From contig NZ_OY771649.1 in the NCBI RefSeq assembly GCF_963674925.1, forward strand, positions 558,001 through 622,000: DNA of 64,000 nucleotides, read 5' to 3'. Each line of letters starts with the position of its first letter. The stretch's first letter is position 1. Under the pieces are notes generated by a model, which was given only the letters and a program-made list of their open reading frames with translations, had not been told where the DNA came from and did not search any database. Of the stretch, positions 17,358-25,395 are shown piece after piece. Source of the DNA: an uncultured Draconibacterium sp. (lineage in GTDB: Bacteria; Bacteroidota; Bacteroidia; Bacteroidales; Prolixibacteraceae). The position numbers were made by a program, and so were the translations under genes.

Positions 17358-18377
17358 ATGCGTCCTTCATTTCGAATACTCTTAGTGCTATCCAAATCGG
17401 AACTTCTAAATCAGCTAATTACACTATTGCAATCGGAAACATACATAATTGAAACTGCGAATACAGCAGAAGCAGCTAAGTTGAAGATTGAAGATCAATA
17501 TTACGACTTGATTATTTGTCAACAAACTTTGTCGAATACATCTGGTTTTCGTTTTTATAAGCAGCTCGAAGAGAAATTTTTCCAGGATAGCACCGGCTTT
17601 TTTTTAATCGTAGAAGATTATAGCGTTGAAGATTTGCAACTGGGGCTTGAGCTGGGGATCGATAATTTTTTATTTTGCCCAATATCTCGCATTTCGCTAT
17701 TAAATAAAGTGGAAAAGCGATTACAAAAATCATTGCAATTTAATTATTACGGAACTGAAGGTTTTAGAATGCATTTTCTATCATCGCCGGTGCCTATGTT
17801 TTTTTCTGAAAGCTTTAAGATTACAGAAGTTAATGATTCGTTTACCCGCTTATTTGACGGTCTGGAGCATTCAAAAGCAGGATTCTTTGATATTTTTGAT
17901 TTGAAAGATGATGAAACCAACCGGTTAAAGTTGCGAAAATTGGAAAACGGACTGGTTGACAATTGTTGGTTGGAAGATGTAAATGCGGTTAGGCTGAATG
18001 GAAAATTTAATTTGTATAAAAATAGTATTGGAGACAAAAATAAAAACAAATTTCTTACTGTAATTCTGCCAACCAGCCAACATGAGAATGGCGGTAGTCA
18101 ACACGATGATGAGTGTCTGGTGCAGGGGAAGTGTATGAAAAATAGAAAGAAAGACTTCGGGTCAATACAGATTGTTCATCTCACTGCGCGTGAACAAGAA
18201 GTTTTCACGCTTTCGGCCCGTGGCATTCCCATCAAACAAATAGCCGTTGAGCTTAATATTTCAGAACGGACAATTGAAAAACACCGCTCGAATATTATGA
18301 AAAAGACTGATACACATAGCATGATGGAGGCCATATTAAAAATACAGAAGCAACAAGTATTATATTCTATTGCTTAA
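17358..18377 (+). CDS. LuxR-family regulator with degenerate receiver, CsgD-like
   Basis: 339 residues from the chosen ATG at 17358, which has GGAG 5 bp upstream; an in-frame ATG at 17256 would add 34 residues with no domain content. Residues about 5-120 follow a response-regulator receiver but have lost the active site: ILLVLSKSE replaces the acidic pair, DLIICQQTLSNTSGF has Q for the phospho-Asp, and DNFLFCPIS has C for the Lys. A middle region (about 130-250) is PAS-like at best. The C-terminal LuxR HTH (about 277-335) is clear: LTAREQEVFTLSARGIPIKQ. E. coli CsgD is likewise a LuxR protein with an atypical receiver, and this gene sits just before a curli-type locus, so control of amyloid genes is the natural inference. 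It should act without phosphorylation of the receiver. Confidence 0.8.
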   Translation: MRPSFRILLVLSKSELLNQLITLLQSETYIIETANTAEAAKLKIEDQYYDLIICQQTLSNTSGFRFYKQLEEKFFQDSTGFFLIVEDYSVEDLQLGLELGIDNFLFCPISRISLLNKVEKRLQKSLQFNYYGTEGFRMHFLSSPVPMFFSESFKITEVNDSFTRLFDGLEHSKAGFFDIFDLKDDETNRLKLRKLENGLVDNCWLEDVNAVRLNGKFNLYKNSIGDKNKNKFLTVILPTSQHENGGSQHDDECLVQGKCMKNRKKDFGSIQIVHLTAREQEVFTLSARGIPIKQIAVELNISERTIEKHRSNIMKKTDTHSMMEAILKIQKQQVLYSIA

Positions 18378-19143
18378 TAGAGGATTTCATTTTCTAATTA
18401 ATAGTTGAAACCCTGTCCCCGAAATTTTGGGATTATTGCAACTACTTCCAGTTTCTATAATTTTAAATTCAAATGTATAATGAGTACAGCGATTTGAAGA
18501 ATGAGATAACACACACCTGGGCTTTCTCATTACTCTGTACTTTATACTCACGTCTTATTCTTTATTGTTTTCTTACGAATTTCATTCATTCTTAAACCTA
18601 GGTACTTTCAGTGTAAAGTGGTTAAGTTTTAAAAAAAAAATTGGCAGAAAATACGTATCTGTTTTAAAAGGTAGTAAAATTACTTATTGTATTTACTGTT
18701 ATGCCACCGTAATTTAGTAATCGGAAAAAAGGGAATCGTCCCCTAAACGATCCCCGGATTCACGATGATAAAATAAGGGCTTATCTCCGGATCATTTCCA
18801 CAGGCATTTAAAAGGCCCCAGCCATTAAATCAAGAGTAAATAGTTATGCTTTGGCTTAACTGCCTGGTATAGTAATAATTATGTGTGTAAGGTTGTGCGC
18901 AGAACATAACTGAGTAAATTAAAATATATAATGTTAAAGCAATTTGATATGAGAAGCAGGTTGATTGAAATTGAAAAAGTATAAGCCGCAATCGCAAAAG
19001 TGACGTAGTATGCGGCATCCCCCGATTGTTCCGGTAAATTATCAGGCTATGCTGGTAAATGCACCGGAAACTAATCCGCCAACTGACGGATTATTAATAC
19101 TTGAAATCCTTTTTATTAAAAACAACTTAAAATTTACAAAAAG
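18378..19143 (+). promoter_or_regulatory. 766-bp structured upstream region of the curlin operon
   Basis: No convincing gene. It holds GTAAAATTAC at 18674-18683, matching the core of the palindrome upstream of the regulator, and ATACGTAT at 18651-18658. Nearer the curlin gene there are several inverted repeats: TTCCGGT (19029-19035) with ACCGGAA (19063-19069), and TAATCCG (19072-19078) with CGGATTA (19087-19093). A GC-richer patch around 18725-18800 has CCGGAT/ATCCGG-type arms. If transcription starts near the palindrome, the mRNA would have a leader of about 450 nt with stable stems. Confidence 0.45.
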
Positions 19144-20295
19144 ATGAAAAAATTAGTATTTCTTTTCGCAATGGTGCTGGTTGCTGGGTTTGCAATGGCA
19201 CAAACAACAGTAATCGATCAAACGACTGTTGGCGATCCTAACACTTCAATTCAGGAAGCAGTAGTAAGCCAAACAGGAAGCAGTTTGGTTAAAATAACAC
19301 AGCTCACGGAAAAAGCGGGTCCTGCTGAATTTAACCACAAAGCAGAAGTAAAGCAAAGTGGTGGAAATGACAACACTATTATTGTCAAACAAGTTGCTAC
19401 CGGTAATATTAGTGGAACAGGAACCAATACTACTTATGCCGAACAAAAAGGTAAAAAGAACAGCTTGAAACAAACACAAATTTCAGGCAATTGGACTTCC
19501 GGAGGAATGAAGTTTACATCAAAACAGGTTGGAGAAAGTAATGTCGCTGAACAGTTTAGTAAAAAAACAAATGGGGTTTTTAGCATTTCTCAAGATGGTA
19601 AGCAAAATGAGGCCTACCAAAAAACTACCGGAGAAAAAACAGGAAATCTGATTGCAGACATCAAGCAAGTAGGAAATAAGAATATTGCAACACAATTGTT
19701 TCATGGTCAAGATGTCAGAAATGCTGGGGCTGAAATTCTACAAACTGCAGATGGTAACGAAGCTAAGCAGGAGTTTGACCTTGGGTCTCAAGGAGCATTT
19801 TATGGTCCTGGAACCAATTCCAGTAAAGCTTTTATAAAGCAAACAGATAATAATAATTATGCTTATCAGAAACAAGTTGGTCAAGGATCTTATCAGGAAA
19901 TTATTCAATCAGGAGTTTCGAATGAAGCCAGTATGTGGAGTTATGGTAATTATAATATGGCTTATGCAATACAAAAAGGAAGCAATGCCATGTTGAAAGT
20001 TACACAAAAACAAGATGAAAAAGGTATCGCTCTTGAGGGAGAATTATCCAAAGGGAATTCTGTAATGATCAGCCAGGATGGTAACGGATCTGAAGCTAAT
20101 ATACTGCAAGATGGTTGGAGCAACAGCGTCGAAGGACTTGGTGGTGCCGGTACTTTTGCAATTAACAACAACGGAGCATACTTAAAGGTTACTCAAACAG
20201 GAACAGACAATGTTGTACAGTCAAAACAACTTATAGGATCAGAGACTGTAACTCAAGTAGGGATGAATAATACAGCAATCGTAAGTCAATTTTAA
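19144..20295 (+). CDS. Curlin-repeat amyloid subunit, first large paralogue
   Basis: 383 residues with signal peptide (1-19, ending in FAMAQ). The mature chain is built of curlin-type repeats with spaced Q-x-G-x-x-N and N-x-A-x-x-x-Q, such as SQDGKQNEAYQK, KQVGNKNIATQ, ISQDGNGSEANILQDG, and a closing QVGMNNTAIVSQF. Asn, Gln and Gly dominate and Cys is absent, as expected for a functional amyloid. E. coli CsgA is about 150 residues with five repeats; this is more than twice that, with less regular spacing. It would be exported through CsgG and polymerise on the cell surface. It is 24 bp before the second paralogue; their C-terminal 100 residues and signal peptides are nearly identical, pointing to a recent tandem duplication or gene conversion. 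Confidence 0.85.
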   Translation: MKKLVFLFAMVLVAGFAMAQTTVIDQTTVGDPNTSIQEAVVSQTGSSLVKITQLTEKAGPAEFNHKAEVKQSGGNDNTIIVKQVATGNISGTGTNTTYAEQKGKKNSLKQTQISGNWTSGGMKFTSKQVGESNVAEQFSKKTNGVFSISQDGKQNEAYQKTTGEKTGNLIADIKQVGNKNIATQLFHGQDVRNAGAEILQTADGNEAKQEFDLGSQGAFYGPGTNSSKAFIKQTDNNNYAYQKQVGQGSYQEIIQSGVSNEASMWSYGNYNMAYAIQKGSNAMLKVTQKQDEKGIALEGELSKGNSVMISQDGNGSEANILQDGWSNSVEGLGGAGTFAINNNGAYLKVTQTGTDNVVQSKQLIGSETVTQVGMNNTAIVSQF

Positions 20296-20319
20296 TATAA
20301 TTGAAGAAAGGAATTAATC

Positions 20320-21420
20320 ATGAAAAAATTAGTTTTTTTATTGGCAATCGTGTTTGTTGCAGGAATTGCAATGGCACAAACAACAACAGTTAGTCAAAGT
20401 AATACAAATGCAAGCGAAGCAGGAGATAATATTGCAGATGTATCTCAAACTGGTAGCAATTTTGTTAAAATTACGCAGGTGCAAGATATTGCAGGATCTC
20501 CGGGTGGTTCGGCTACAGTAACAGCAGTTGTGGAACAAAGTGGAACAAAAGATAACCAGATAAAAATTGAACAAACCCATAACGGGACAAAGAATAATGG
20601 CGTTAGTCCGTTATCAGTATTTGCTAAACAAAAAGGAGGTAAAGAAAATTCGATTACCCAAATTCAATTAGCAGGTGGAAGCAACTGGGGTAATGTCGAT
20701 TTTAGTGCAATTCAGGATGGTAACGGAAATACCGCTTATCAAAGAAGTTACGAGGATGCCGGGAATGACAATGGTGCTATAACTCAAAAAGGCAACGATA
20801 ATAGTGCTACACAAAAATGGTATGGAAAGAACTACCGGGATGGAAATGTAAATGGAGAGCTTTTTATCGATCAAAAAGGCGACGACAATACTGCAACTCA
20901 AACATTTAAAGTAGGACAAGTATTTTCAAGTGGTCTTGAAAATCGTGGAGTTGCACAAATTACTCAAAAAGGAGATGGTAATACCGCAACACAAACACAA
21001 GAAGGTGCCGGTAATGCTCAATATTTAGTGCAAGATGGAAATAATAATGATGCAAGTATGGCGGCAATTGGTAATTACAATGTTGCTGACGCGAAGCAAG
21101 TTGGTAATGGGGCTAGCCTTAGCATCACTCAAAAACAGGACTATATGGGGCCAGCAAGTGAAGGTGTTGTTGCAGACGGTAATTCAGTAATGATCAGTCA
21201 GGATGGTATTGGATCTGTAGCTACCATACTGCAAGATGGTTTGAGAAATACGGTAGAAGGACTTGGCGGTGACGGTACATATGCCATTAATAATAATGGA
21301 GCAATTTTGAAAGTTACACAAACAGGAATTGATAACGTTGTGCAATCAAAGCAGCTAACAGGATCGGAGACTGTGAGCCAAATGGGAATGAACAACGTAG
21401 CAATTGTTAATCAGTATTAA
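20320..21420 (+). CDS. Curlin-repeat amyloid subunit, second large paralogue
   Basis: 366 residues with signal peptide (1-19, ending in IAMAQ). The repeats are cleaner than in its neighbour: ITQKGNDNSATQK, IDQKGDDNTATQT, ITQKGDGNTATQT, LVQDGNNNDASM, and the terminal QMGMNNVAIVNQY. The pattern is that of CsgA/CsgB strand-loop-strand units with stacking Gln/Asn ladders. The last Tyr recalls the C-terminal HQY of E. coli CsgA. It shares the C-terminal region VEGLGGDGTYAINNNGA with the first paralogue. It is co-transcribed with it and followed by a strong hairpin. Either copy could be the main fibre subunit. Confidence 0.87.
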   Translation: MKKLVFLLAIVFVAGIAMAQTTTVSQSNTNASEAGDNIADVSQTGSNFVKITQVQDIAGSPGGSATVTAVVEQSGTKDNQIKIEQTHNGTKNNGVSPLSVFAKQKGGKENSITQIQLAGGSNWGNVDFSAIQDGNGNTAYQRSYEDAGNDNGAITQKGNDNSATQKWYGKNYRDGNVNGELFIDQKGDDNTATQTFKVGQVFSSGLENRGVAQITQKGDGNTATQTQEGAGNAQYLVQDGNNNDASMAAIGNYNVADAKQVGNGASLSITQKQDYMGPASEGVVADGNSVMISQDGIGSVATILQDGLRNTVEGLGGDGTYAINNNGAILKVTQTGIDNVVQSKQLTGSETVSQMGMNNVAIVNQY

Positions 21421-21477
21421 TACAATACCTGGCCATCAAGTTAGGTGATTCCTCGATCAAATTAATGTGATGGTTTT

Positions 21478-21514
21478 GCACTATTCCCCCTGGCGATCAG
21501 TCAGGGGGTAGTGC
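21478..21514 (+). terminator. Strong hairpin between the curlin genes and the export genes
   Basis: GCACTATTCCCCCTG pairs with CAGGGGGTAGTGC (a 7-bp GC-rich stem, a TT bulge and a 6-bp outer stem, 9-nt loop). It is not followed by a T-run, so it is not a classical intrinsic terminator. It may be a partial terminator or an mRNA 3'-end stabiliser that leaves the two curlins in excess over csgE/F/G-type mRNAs. It lies 58 bp past the second curlin stop and 80 bp before the next start. Confidence 0.6.
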
Positions 21515-21593
21515 TTACCAAAACTAATGGAGTCACAAAGCCAAGCCATGTTGCATAAATGATTTATAAACAGTTGAATTAAAATACAAAAGC

Positions 21594-22259
21594 ATGCAAA
21601 TTCGTACGATACTATTTTCGATTTTATTGTTGACTGCATTTGGCCTACACGCCCAAGAGCTAATCAGCAGTGAAGAGATGCAGGATTTGTTAGAAGCTGC
21701 CGAAATCCAGTTGGAAAATCCAGTCATTAGCAACTTTTCTGTGATAAGGCAAATCGAGGAGGGCAATGATCTTAAGGCTACCCAAAATCAACAGGGCAAC
21801 TTGCAGAATAGCATTCTTGTAAACCAGGATGGCACGGGTAACTCCGGACTCATCGAACAGAACGGTTCGGGGCTTGAAACCAAACTCTGGCAATATAAAA
21901 CTTCAAATGATGCCAATCTTTGGTCGGAAGGCGAGAATGTAAAAGTTGAGGTGAAGCAGGATGGTAATCACAACTCCATCAACAGCTTTATCGAAAACTA
22001 CTTCCTTGTATCGCGGTCGGCTTATCTGCTGCAACAGGGGAATAACAACAGAATAGAACTGGCTTTATTTGGCAATGAAATACCTGCAATCAACGATGCA
22101 CAGCAGGTACAAATCACACAAACGGGGAATGACCATAGTGTAGAGGCCATGTTGGAAAATTCGTTTGCACCAATATCTATCACCCAAACGCCTGGAGTGA
22201 ATGGTGAAGGAATGCAGGTGAATATTTCTAATTCAGCTTTTTCTTTTCCCACTAGGTAG
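21594..22259 (+). CDS. Third curlin-repeat protein, possible nucleator (CsgB-like)
   Basis: 221 residues with signal peptide (1-18, ending in LHAQE). Curlin-like units are visible but fewer and divergent: NQQGNLQNSILVNQDGTGNS, IEQNGSGLETKL, VKQDGNHNSI, LQQGNNNRIELALFG, ITQTGNDHSVEA. Position and size relative to the two large curlins fit a minor subunit or nucleator like CsgB. The C-terminus ends SAFSFPTR, basic, as in CsgB, whose charged last repeat contacts CsgF and the membrane; the analogy is inference. It is 4 bp before the CsgE-type gene and surely co-transcribed. Confidence 0.75.
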   Translation: MQIRTILFSILLLTAFGLHAQELISSEEMQDLLEAAEIQLENPVISNFSVIRQIEEGNDLKATQNQQGNLQNSILVNQDGTGNSGLIEQNGSGLETKLWQYKTSNDANLWSEGENVKVEVKQDGNHNSINSFIENYFLVSRSAYLLQQGNNNRIELALFGNEIPAINDAQQVQITQTGNDHSVEAMLENSFAPISITQTPGVNGEGMQVNISNSAFSFPTR

Positions 22260-22263
22260 CTAA

Positions 22264-22761
22264 ATGAAAGTTTTTACGGCCATATTGTTTTTTTGCTCTA
22301 TTGCCTTTATTGGCGTCGCTCAAACTGGGGCAACTCAGGATACCTTGAAATTGAAAGAAGCACCGGAAGACCTGAAAAAACTGATCGAGGAAATTTCAGA
22401 AGCTAAAGAAAAGGTTAGTTCCGATGCGGATATTGAAATTGATGGCCTGCTTTTCGATGAAACCAAAACGAAAAGCGGAAGAGATTTTTACGATTTCTTT
22501 TATACAGCTTGGGAAGCACCGAAAGGAGCTCGCAACTATTTTATTTATATCAGCGAAAAACCTTATCGCTTATCCACCACGATGATTGAAGTCAAAATAA
22601 ATGAAACACTTGTTTTTCAATCGTTTCTTCAACCCCGTAACGACATTGTTGAGCAACTGGCACAACAAGCCGTTGCACGCACGCAGATTTATCTGGCCAA
22701 TTACGAGGAGTTGGTCAGGCAACTCGATGGGGATGACCGATCGGGAACAGGTATTTTTTAA
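22264..22761 (+). CDS. csgE: Curli secretion-specificity factor CsgE
   Basis: 165 residues with signal peptide (1-19, ending in GVAQ). The core IEIDGLLFDETKTKSGRDFY (about 58-77) followed by FFYTAWEAP and NYFIYISEKPYRLSTTMIEV is the CsgE signature. The end (VFQSFLQPRN, then EQLAQQAVARTQIYL) matches the helical tail. In E. coli CsgE caps the periplasmic mouth of CsgG and delivers CsgA. The protein is a little longer than E. coli CsgE owing to an N-terminal Glu/Lys-rich stretch. Confidence 0.92.
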   Translation: MKVFTAILFFCSIAFIGVAQTGATQDTLKLKEAPEDLKKLIEEISEAKEKVSSDADIEIDGLLFDETKTKSGRDFYDFFYTAWEAPKGARNYFIYISEKPYRLSTTMIEVKINETLVFQSFLQPRNDIVEQLAQQAVARTQIYLANYEELVRQLDGDDRSGTGIF

Positions 22762-22769
22762 AACCACAC

Positions 22770-23198
22770 ATGATGAAAAAAACATTATTTGTACTACCCA
22801 TATTTCTAATCCTGATAAGCTTGTCGTCAAGCGCCCAGGATTTTGTTTACTCACCAAAAAATCCGGCTTTTGGCGGAAATCCATACAACTACAGCTGGAT
22901 GTTAAGCTCGGCGGAGGCACAAAATACAATAGAGGCACCCAGCGACGGAGTTGATGCCTATAGTCGTTACGGAAGCGATCCGGCATCGGATTTTGCTGAG
23001 AGTTTGAACCGTCAGATATTGAGTCGCTTATCGCGCGAAATTGTAACAAAGCAGTTTGGTGAGGACGCACTTGAGGAAGGCTCCTATGTACTTGGCGATT
23101 ACCAAATTGATATTGGTGATGCAGGAAGCGGGGTGAACATAACCATTTCAGATAATTCAACCGGAGCAACCACTACGGTTGAAGTACCTTATTTTTAA
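22770..23198 (+). CDS. csgF: Curli assembly factor CsgF
   Basis: 142 residues with signal peptide (1-23, ending in SSAQ). The mature N-terminus DFVYSPKNPAFGGNPYNYSW is the hallmark of CsgF, the segment that inserts into the CsgG channel and forms its second constriction; the N-G-N-P and following SSAEAQN are conserved. The middle LNRQILSRLSREIV is the helix before the C-terminal beta part (YQIDIGDAGSGVNITISDNS). It couples secretion to nucleation at the cell surface. Confidence 0.93.
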   Translation: MMKKTLFVLPIFLILISLSSSAQDFVYSPKNPAFGGNPYNYSWMLSSAEAQNTIEAPSDGVDAYSRYGSDPASDFAESLNRQILSRLSREIVTKQFGEDALEEGSYVLGDYQIDIGDAGSGVNITISDNSTGATTTVEVPYF

Positions 23199-23229
23199 GC
23201 AAAGAAAAAACTTTTAAAACCAGAAAATT

Positions 23230-24612
23230 ATGCTGAGAAAATTATTTTCCAGGCTTATGGTATTTTTCTTTGTGTCGGGGTTATTGTGGGGCTGTAGTCC
23301 CTATTTCCATCAACCAATCGGACAAGAGAAAGGTGCTCAGCTTGGGCCTGAAACGCCGGTAAAGCAAGAGTTGCTGGATTTACCGGCTCCCAAGGAGCCC
23401 ATTGTGGTGGCGGTGTATAAATTTCGCGATCAAACGGGGCAGTACAAACCCTCAAACGTGGGTGCAAGCTGGTCTACTGCCGTAACACAGGGGGCAACAA
23501 ATATATTAATTCGTGCCCTTGAGGAATCCGGTTGGTTTATACCTATCGAAAGGGAAAACATAAGCAACTTATTAAATGAACGGAAAATCATCCGGTCGAG
23601 CCGTGAGCAATATGAAGGAACTACTGGGGTAATGCTACCGCCGTTGCTTTTTGCCGGGGTGTTGCTCGAAGGAGGAATAGTATCGTACGAAACCAATGTT
23701 TATACAGGTGGCGCAGGTGCCCGTTATTTTGGTACCGATGTATCGGCACAATACCGCGAAGACCGGGTGAGTATTTATCTGCGTGCTGTTTCAACAAGTA
23801 ATGGCAAAATATTAAAAACGGTATATACAACTAAATCTATTCTTTCGCAGGAAGTATCGATGGGTGTATTTCGCTATGTGAAATTTAAACGACTACTCGA
23901 AGCAGAAACAGGATATACCTACAACGAACCTACCGAAATGGCTGTAACCGAGGCGGTAGAAAAAGCAGTACATAGCCTTATTATTGAAGGTGTTCTTGAA
24001 AACCTTTGGACCTTGGAAAATCCGGAAGAGATAAGTAATGCCGAGATTCAGAATTATCGTACTGAAAAAGAAAATACATTGGAAGTTGATCACATCGGAC
24101 GACCGTTTGAACAAGAAAATCGGGGTCAATTTTATACCTCCCTCATGGGAAGCGGTCAATTCTGTGTAAGTGATTTTTCTTCCAACCAAATTGGAGGGGG
24201 AGGAGCTTTAGGATTCGGTTTTGGCTTGACAAAATCATTTTTTATCGAGACCAACCTGGGCTTTCAGAGTTCGCGAATAAAAAATATAATGGCTTCAAAC
24301 GAATATTATGGCGATTTGAATCTAACCTTTCTGGCTAATCCGGAAGGGAAATTCTCTCCCTATTTCGCCTTTGGAGGTGGTACTTATTACGACAATGGCA
24401 ATACAATTGGATTATCAGACAAATTGTGGATGCCCTATTTGTCCTATAGCGGCGGTGCCGAGTATCTCTTTTCAAATAAAATCGCTGTAACAGGAAAAGC
24501 ATTTTTTAATCAGCTTTTTACCGATTATTATGATGGCGAAAAAGCCGGATCATTTAACGATCATATTTGGGGACTTAAACTAGGGGTTAAATTTTACATG
24601 GGAAAAAACTAA
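23230..24612 (+). CDS. csgG: CsgG curli secretion channel fused to a C-terminal barrel-like domain
   Basis: 460 residues. A lipoprotein signal ends at C22 (LLWGC). Residues about 45-285 are CsgG proper: LDLPAPKEPIVVAVYKFRDQ, then GQYKPSN, SGWFIPIERENISNLLNERK, IVSYETNVYTGGAGARYFG and YVKFKRLLEAETGYTYNEP. All align with E. coli CsgG, which ends at 277 residues. Residues about 300-460 are extra: alternating Gly/aromatic strands (GGGGALGFGFGLTKSFFIET, PYFAFGGGTYYDNGNT, WGLKLGVKFYMG) that look like a small OmpA-type outer-membrane barrel. CsgG forms a nonameric channel for unfolded curlin; the extra domain may ring it or bind the fibre. It is 31 bp after csgF and 4 bp before the lipoprotein gene. 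Confidence 0.92.
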   Translation: MLRKLFSRLMVFFFVSGLLWGCSPYFHQPIGQEKGAQLGPETPVKQELLDLPAPKEPIVVAVYKFRDQTGQYKPSNVGASWSTAVTQGATNILIRALEESGWFIPIERENISNLLNERKIIRSSREQYEGTTGVMLPPLLFAGVLLEGGIVSYETNVYTGGAGARYFGTDVSAQYREDRVSIYLRAVSTSNGKILKTVYTTKSILSQEVSMGVFRYVKFKRLLEAETGYTYNEPTEMAVTEAVEKAVHSLIIEGVLENLWTLENPEEISNAEIQNYRTEKENTLEVDHIGRPFEQENRGQFYTSLMGSGQFCVSDFSSNQIGGGGALGFGFGLTKSFFIETNLGFQSSRIKNIMASNEYYGDLNLTFLANPEGKFSPYFAFGGGTYYDNGNTIGLSDKLWMPYLSYSGGAEYLFSNKIAVTGKAFFNQLFTDYYDGEKAGSFNDHIWGLKLGVKFYMGKN

Positions 24613-24616
24613 AACA

Positions 24617-25264
24617 ATGAAAAATCTTAAAATATTTAGCTGCATATTGCTGGTAATAAGCATGCTGGCATGTGAAGAGGAAAAACTGGATATCGATAAA
24701 TTTGGCTCGGTTTCGGGAATAATATTAGATGGTGATAGTTACGAGCCGCTGCAAGGAGTTCAGGTGGCTACCAATCCGGCCAGCACGTCATCAATAACCG
24801 ATGCACAAGGGGTTTTTACTTTTGGAAAGGTAAAGGAGGGTGACATTGCTATTACTGCCCGTAAAAAGGATTATTTGAGTAACAGTGTTAGTGTGGCAGT
24901 GTATGATAACGAAGACACCGAACTTACTTTTTTTCTGATTAAAGATGAAAATAATGTTGGCTGGGTTACAATTTATGATCCGGTGCCTGGAAATGGTGCA
25001 ACAGAACAAAATACTAGTTTAACTTTCCAATGGCAGGTTGAACAGGAAAATAGAGGTAAGGATCTCGATTACACGGTATATTACTACAAATCGAATTCTA
25101 CAACTCAGAAAATTGCAGGAGAAAATCTTTCTGCCACAGAAGTAGTTGTAGACGGTTTGGATAATTCTACAACATATTATTGGTATGTTGTAGCCAAATA
25201 TGAAGGGAGTCGAGTGGCAAACAGCCCAACCTGGACATTTAGAACGAAAGATAATGAAGAGTAA
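24617..25264 (+). CDS. Accessory lipoprotein of the curli operon (CarboxypepD_reg-like plus Fn3-like)
   Basis: 215 residues, lipoprotein signal ending at C19 (ISMLAC). Residues about 30-108 are a carboxypeptidase-regulatory-like beta sandwich (SVSGIILDGDSYEPLQGVQV, then FTFGKVKEGDIAITARKKDY). Residues about 115-210 resemble fibronectin type III (IYDPVPGNGATEQNTSLTFQ, then DGLDNSTTYYWYVVAKYEG). It starts 4 bp after csgG and is followed by the operon terminator, so it belongs to the same transcript. E. coli has no counterpart. Role unknown; an outer-membrane or surface lipoprotein that anchors fibres or other ligands is a reasonable inference. Confidence 0.8.
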   Translation: MKNLKIFSCILLVISMLACEEEKLDIDKFGSVSGIILDGDSYEPLQGVQVATNPASTSSITDAQGVFTFGKVKEGDIAITARKKDYLSNSVSVAVYDNEDTELTFFLIKDENNVGWVTIYDPVPGNGATEQNTSLTFQWQVEQENRGKDLDYTVYYYKSNSTTQKIAGENLSATEVVVDGLDNSTTYYWYVVAKYEGSRVANSPTWTFRTKDNEE

Positions 25265-25395
25265 CCTCATTGGTTACAATCAGCTGAAAAGTTGGTTTAT
25301 AAATGTGCTTGTTGAAATCATACTTCATTGAAAAATAATGCATGGACATTGATGATATGCATTCTTTCAAAAAAATATTCGATTTTTAATTCGTT

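Noticed and set aside
18830..19018. 62-codon minus-strand frame upstream of the curlins
   Set aside because: Composition is not protein-like, no homology pattern recognised, and it lies across the presumed curlin leader.
19144..21420. The repetitive curlin genes considered as adhesin or phage tail-fibre repeats
   Set aside because: The Q-x-G-x-x-N spacing, signal peptides and the following csgE/F/G genes point to curlins instead.
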